A stretch of 60,730 nucleotides of DNA, taken from contig NZ_JALGBX010000038.1 in assembly GCF_022808175.1 (NCBI RefSeq), positions 1 through 60,730 on the forward strand, in the 5' to 3' direction. The notes beneath the pieces were generated by a model. It saw only the letters and a program-made list of their open reading frames with translations, was not told the DNA's origin and searched no databases. This DNA is from Streptomyces sp. AP-93. GTDB lineage: Bacteria > Actinomycetota > Actinomycetes > Streptomycetales > Streptomycetaceae. Made by a program: the position numbers and the translations under genes. Every line of letters begins with the position of its first letter. The first letter of the stretch is position 1. This document shows positions 57,130 through 60,730 of this stretch, piece after piece.

Positions 57130-59646
57130 CTACCGGGCCCAGTCCACGCCCAGCTCGGCGAGTGCGGAGAGCTGCGCCGGGTCGAGTCGGTCGCGGCGCT
57201 GTTTCTGGTTGACGATCCACACCCCGGTCCGGTGCGAGCTGCCGTCCGGAAGCCGCTCGACATGACCGCGCCCCGGCAGACCCCCACCCTCCCGCTCCAG
57301 ATACCGCGCGAGGGCCTCAACGCCTGCCTGGAAGGCCGCTGCGCCCCGCCCGGACGGGGACGCCGCAGGCGCCTTCGCGCCGGTCTTGCGGGCCCGTGCG
57401 GGGCCCTTCACGCCGAGTTCGAGCAGCCGCTCGCGCTGCTGGTCGGTCAGCTGGCTGAAGTCCCGGCGTTGGGTGGCGAGCCACCGTCCGATGTCCTCTC
57501 CGTGCCGGGTCACGCCGGGGACGATCGCGCTGAGGCGGGCGCCGTCGGCGAGGAGCTGGGCGAGGTAGGCGAGGTGGCGCTGCCAGTCCACCGTCCAGCC
57601 GCGCTCGCCCGGGTTCCAGTCCTCGTCGATCGCCGCGAGGGCTTCGGCCCGCCGGCGGGCGCGGCCCGGGTCCTTGCCCAGCCCGCCGGGGCGGCGCACG
57701 TTCGTCAGCCACTGCCCGACGGGCCGGTCGAGGGCGACGCCGTGCCGCGGCGCGGCCAGGGTCCCGTGGAGCTCGTAGTAGGCCCGCGCGGCGGCGAGGT
57801 TCTCGGCGAAGGCCTGGTCGGCGGTGTCCCAGACGATCCCCAGTTCCTCCAGCTCGCCCGCGTGCTCGCCGGTCATGGTCCCGGCGCGGAAGGCGCGCCG
57901 CTGGTCGGACAGCCACCGTCCGAGCGGGTAGGGGCCCTCGGCGTGGCCGTACGGCACGTCGAGATCGCCTTCGCGCTCCCGGTACCGGAAGGCGGCCTCG
58001 ATGCCCCGGCGCCAGTCCTGGCGCTCGGTGTTGAAGACCTGGTAGCTGATCCACTTCGCGATCAGCGCCGGGTCGCGCGGTGCCGCGAAGCGGAGCAGAA
58101 GCCGGGCATCCTCCTCCCCATCAGCCGGTCCGTCGCCAAGCACCGGCGACGGCTGAACGGTACGCTTCTGCTTCTCTTGAGGAATGGCAAGCAATTCAAC
58201 AGCACGTTCATCATGCGCACGAAGGCCATTCAATACCCTAATCAAAGGCCCGTACGATTTCGAAGTGAGAAGATCCTCGGGCTTTTCTTCCTTGTCCAGG
58301 AAAATGGGAACGATCAGGGTGGCGATCTTCCCTTCCCCGGGCTTCTGCCGAAGCGCCCGGCCAATGGCTTGGACGATGTCCACGGCTGATCCCTTGGGGT
58401 CGATCAGGGCCACGCTGTCGACGGCCCGGATATCGACGCCTTCCCCGAGTACCCGGCAATTCGCGAGCACCGCGCGCCCGGCCCGGCGCCCGAAGTCGCC
58501 CAGGACGGAGGCCCGGTACTCGGGGTCGTGCTCCCCGCGCAGCCACCCCGCCCAGACCTTCGCCGGATGCCGGGCAGGGTCGGTGTTGTGCAGCCGGCTG
58601 GCGACGCGGGGGAGACCGTCGGCGAAGGCCTGCGCCTCGACGGTGCGGTGGTGGAAGGTGATCGTGGTCTGGAGCCCGTGATCGGCCATCGTCTCCAACA
58701 GGGCCGTCTGCATCGCGGCCAGCCGCTCCCCGCGCAGCCGCTCCTCCCACCGCTCGGCGCTGTAGAGCCGCCTCGGGGTCACCACGGGGTCCACGAGTTC
58801 GGCCACCACGATCTGGTACCGGGCAAGTAGCCCCCGCGCCACCGCGTTCGCGAGCGACAGCTCGTACACGACCGGCCCGAAAACCCGCACGTCATCCATC
58901 GAGCAGGCCATCTCCTTCGGGAGCGGATTGCGCAGCGCGGACGGCACGTAGCGCCGCCCCTCCGCCTCCGCCGCCTGGCGCCGCTTCTCCTCGGTCTCCC
59001 GGTGGTCCTTCTCGGCCGCCCTCTGCTCTGCCCGTGTACGGCCCAGCCGCTCGGCCCAGATCCTGGGGGTGGCCGTCATGTACAGCCGTCGCTGGGCCGG
59101 GATCACCTCCTGGCGGTGGATCTCCGCCCAGGCCTTGCCCGCCGAGCCCGACGTACGGTGCGCCTCGTCCACCACGACCAGGTCGAAGGGGGCCATCTCC
59201 AGCCCGTACCCGCCGCGGTGAGCCTCCGCGATCACCGGCAGCGACGCGTACGTCGCGTACACGGTCACCGGCCCCTGCCCGTGCCACAGCGCGAGCTGCG
59301 GCGCCGACGTCGTGGCACGCACGTCCAGCCCGTACAGCTGGACGTTGTCCTCCAGCGAGCACACCGCGACCGCGGGGCCGCTGTGGCCGGCGGTCCTCCA
59401 CTCCCGGGCCGTCTGGGTCAGCAGGTCGAGCGTGGGCAGCAGCACCAGAACCCGCCCGCCCCGCGCCAACCGGAGCGCGGCCGCCGCCGCAATGAAGGTT
59501 TTCCCGGTCCCGCACGCCGCCACCACCGTTACCCGCAGCCCCGCCTTAGGAATTCGTTTTCCGGGCCGGATTTCAAGCCTTCGGACGATCGCCTCTACCG
59601 CCTCCTCCTGGTGAGGACGAAGCGTGATCTCACGGGGCTTCTGCAT
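57130..59646 (-). CDS. End-proximal DEAD/DEAH helicase with helicase-associated repeats
   Basis: The product is 838 aa. Motif I ACGTGKT at 44-50, motif II DEAH at 160-163, a C-terminal RecA domain with GRALRQKPGEG near 435, then several helicase-associated repeats from ~540 (WLSDQRRAFRAGTMTGEHAG; WLATQRRDFSQLTDQQRERL). End-located helicases of this sort (TtrA-like) are known at Streptomyces linear ends and affect transfer. Codons near 58160-58330 are AT-richer than the rest. Two degraded copies of its 3' end lie to the left. Confidence 0.85.
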   Translation of the reverse strand: MQKPREITLRPHQEEAVEAIVRRLEIRPGKRIPKAGLRVTVVAACGTGKTFIAAAAALRLARGGRVLVLLPTLDLLTQTAREWRTAGHSGPAVAVCSLEDNVQLYGLDVRATTSAPQLALWHGQGPVTVYATYASLPVIAEAHRGGYGLEMAPFDLVVVDEAHRTSGSAGKAWAEIHRQEVIPAQRRLYMTATPRIWAERLGRTRAEQRAAEKDHRETEEKRRQAAEAEGRRYVPSALRNPLPKEMACSMDDVRVFGPVVYELSLANAVARGLLARYQIVVAELVDPVVTPRRLYSAERWEERLRGERLAAMQTALLETMADHGLQTTITFHHRTVEAQAFADGLPRVASRLHNTDPARHPAKVWAGWLRGEHDPEYRASVLGDFGRRAGRAVLANCRVLGEGVDIRAVDSVALIDPKGSAVDIVQAIGRALRQKPGEGKIATLIVPIFLDKEEKPEDLLTSKSYGPLIRVLNGLRAHDERAVELLAIPQEKQKRTVQPSPVLGDGPADGEEDARLLLRFAAPRDPALIAKWISYQVFNTERQDWRRGIEAAFRYREREGDLDVPYGHAEGPYPLGRWLSDQRRAFRAGTMTGEHAGELEELGIVWDTADQAFAENLAAARAYYELHGTLAAPRHGVALDRPVGQWLTNVRRPGGLGKDPGRARRRAEALAAIDEDWNPGERGWTVDWQRHLAYLAQLLADGARLSAIVPGVTRHGEDIGRWLATQRRDFSQLTDQQRERLLELGVKGPARARKTGAKAPAASPSGRGAAAFQAGVEALARYLEREGGGLPGRGHVERLPDGSSHRTGVWIVNQKQRRDRLDPAQLSALAELGVDWAR

Positions 59647-59813
59647 TCGATTTCTCCGTCAGGTAGAGGAAGTCGGCGCCCTCTTGGTCGGGGCCAGTAG
59701 CAGAATTCTCGGGATGGTACACAGCATCCGATTCACGCGATCGGCGTGCACGAGGACCCGGGCGGCTGGGAGGCTTGCGGTGCCGAGAGGGGGTGTCCAT
59801 GATCTCGTCATAT

Positions 59814-59827
59814 TACACACTACATCT
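59814..59827 (+). promoter_or_regulatory. 14-bp motif shared by both ends (right copy)
   Basis: TACACACTACATCT in outward orientation, about 207 bases upstream of the RRM gene start. It equals the left-end copy at 753-766 and is AT-rich for this plasmid. The gap 59647-60033 has no other gene. Confidence 0.5.
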
Positions 59828-60033
59828 TACTCCGAGGGCGTGGACGCCTGCAGCTTCAAAGCCCGGTGGGCCCTCCCCGGGGGCCGGGATCCGTCAAGTG
59901 AGCTCGCGGGGTGTCACCGATGGGGTTAAGTCCTGGGGTTGTTTCAAGAAGGATCTACGAGGCGTCCCATGCTGTGGCAGCGTGGGCTGCGCGTCCGGTT
60001 TTTCGGAGCACATGGAACGAGGAGGACTGCACG

Positions 60034-60324
60034 ATGAGTCGAGGCATGTACGGCCTGCAGGTAAGCAACCTTCACTGGGAGGCGGATTGGCGCATGCTGA
60101 AGGTCCACTTTGGGACAGTTGGCGAGGTCAAGTCCGCGAACGTGGTCATGGATGAACATGGACGGAGTAAGGGCTTCGGGTTCGTAGTGATGGGTTCAGT
60201 CGAGGAGGCGAAGAAGGCTGTCGAAACCCTGAACGGCTCCAAGCTATTCGATCGCCCCATCGTTGTGGCATATGATCTTGAGGGACCTGGGGAAAGCAGC
60301 AGGCCCTTCTCGCCTGCTAGTTAG
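60034..60324 (+). CDS. Telomere-proximal RRM RNA-binding protein
   Basis: The product is 96 aa, a single RNA recognition motif: RNP-2 YGLQVSNL at ~6-13 and RNP-1 KGFGFVVM at ~47-54, with VEEAKKAVETLNG. Such short RRM proteins are uncommon in actinobacteria. I chose the ATG at 60034 because GAGGAGGAC lies upstream. The gene points at the right telomere and ends at the terminal repeat, mirroring the cold-shock gene at the left end. Confidence 0.88.
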   Translation: MSRGMYGLQVSNLHWEADWRMLKVHFGTVGEVKSANVVMDEHGRSKGFGFVVMGSVEEAKKAVETLNGSKLFDRPIVVAYDLEGPGESSRPFSPAS

Positions 60325-60329
60325 CCAGC

Positions 60330-60730
60330 CGCCCGCGCAGCGGGCAGTGGTCCTGGAGGCGGAGCCGGAAGGGGCAAGGACATGGGAGCGGTGCAGCCCC
60401 CCAACGAGGCGGAGCCCCAGACCTCCCCGTGAAACTGGGTAACCTCCCGCGCGGAGCGCGGGAGGTTACAGGCCCGAGGAACGGGCCGCGCAGGGTGAAG
60501 CGCAGCGGAACCCGAAGCAGTCCGGAGCGAAGCGCAGGACCCCGGCCCAAAGGCTCGGCGAAGCCGAGCCGGGCCGAGTGCAGCTCGAAGCGAAGCGGAG
60601 AGCTCCGGCCGAAGGCCGGCCCCGGGCTGCGAAGCAGCCCCGCCGAGCGCAGCGAGGCGCTCTCTTTTGGGCGAGCGCAGCGAGCCCGTTCAGTCCTGAG
60701 CGCGCAGCGCTCAGGGACCCGCTCCGCGGG
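60330..60730. repeat. Right terminal inverted repeat and telomere
   Basis: This is the complement-side partner of 1-395. The last 37 bases equal the left end but for one base. Palindrome II arms CCTGAGCGC/GCGCTCAGG and palindrome I CCCGC-GGA-GCGGG are both intact. Interior blocks are shuffled and diverged relative to the left end. Confidence 0.93.

Overview
The window looks like a complete linear plasmid of about 60.7 kb from Streptomyces or a close relative. Both termini carry the same archetypal Streptomyces telomere palindrome (CCCGCGGAGCGGGT), followed by roughly 395 bp of imperfect terminal inverted repeat. GC content and third-position GC are very high. The window also encodes a Tpg-type terminal protein, a TraB/FtsK-type translocase, a WhiB-like protein, a DUF2637 spread protein, ParA with a ParB-like partner, DUF397/XRE/HATPase regulators, a DUF6233 protein and an end-proximal helicase.

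Layout. 0-2.2 kb: left telomere, an outward-facing cold-shock-type gene, repeats, and two coupled winged-helix genes. 2.3-7.2 kb: an accessory arm with a secreted beta/gamma-crystallin-like protein and an IS remnant inside a long imperfect inverted repeat, then decaying duplicated modules of tiny membrane proteins. 7.2-10.5 kb: a probable replication initiator with a palindromic iteron array inside its coding region, an XRE protein, and a GntR/KorSA-type regulator with its operators. 10.6-17.1 kb: one long rightward operon with WhiB-like, several membrane/spread proteins, a chain of four overlapping microproteins, a DUF2637 coiled-coil protein and, after a strong hairpin, tpg; no tap is visible. 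17.1-24.7 kb: a leftward conjugation operon with a VirD4-like ATPase, membrane proteins, a TraB/FtsK translocase and a TrbL/VirB6-like protein, with a repeat cluster that may be the transfer locus just behind traB. 25.0-26.7 kb: parA-parB-like. 26.8-32.8 kb: HATPase/XRE/DUF397 regulators, a 52-aa peptide, and a small ligase locus (MurF-like, D-Ala-D-Ala-ligase-like, PLP dehydratase-like, C39-like). 32.9-49.5 kb: a defence and mobile-element region with a STAND ATPase, a double zeta toxin, an IS256-type element carrying a VOC gene, a cold-shock gene between inverted repeats, a GIY-YIG protein, a replication-relaxation protein, zinc-finger proteins and a protein with an Asn/Gly-rich motif. 49.5-54.6 kb: a surface module of three proteins sharing one extracellular SH3b-like domain, one of them a lectin-phospholipase A2, with a C39-type protease. 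54.6-60.7 kb: fragments of helicase-associated domains, a DUF6233 protein, an endonuclease VII-like protein, the end helicase, an outward-facing RRM protein and the right telomere.

The genes read as a self-transmissible linear replicon. The rep and telomere functions maintain it, ParAB partitions it, and TraB plus the membrane proteins move double-stranded DNA between hyphae under KorSA/GntR control. The arms carry competition, biosynthesis and defence cargo. Three parts look least described: the shared-domain surface module at 49.5-54.6 kb, the ligase locus at 28.6-32.8 kb, and the mirror-image RNP-motif genes sitting about 400 bp from each telomere behind a shared 14-bp sequence.
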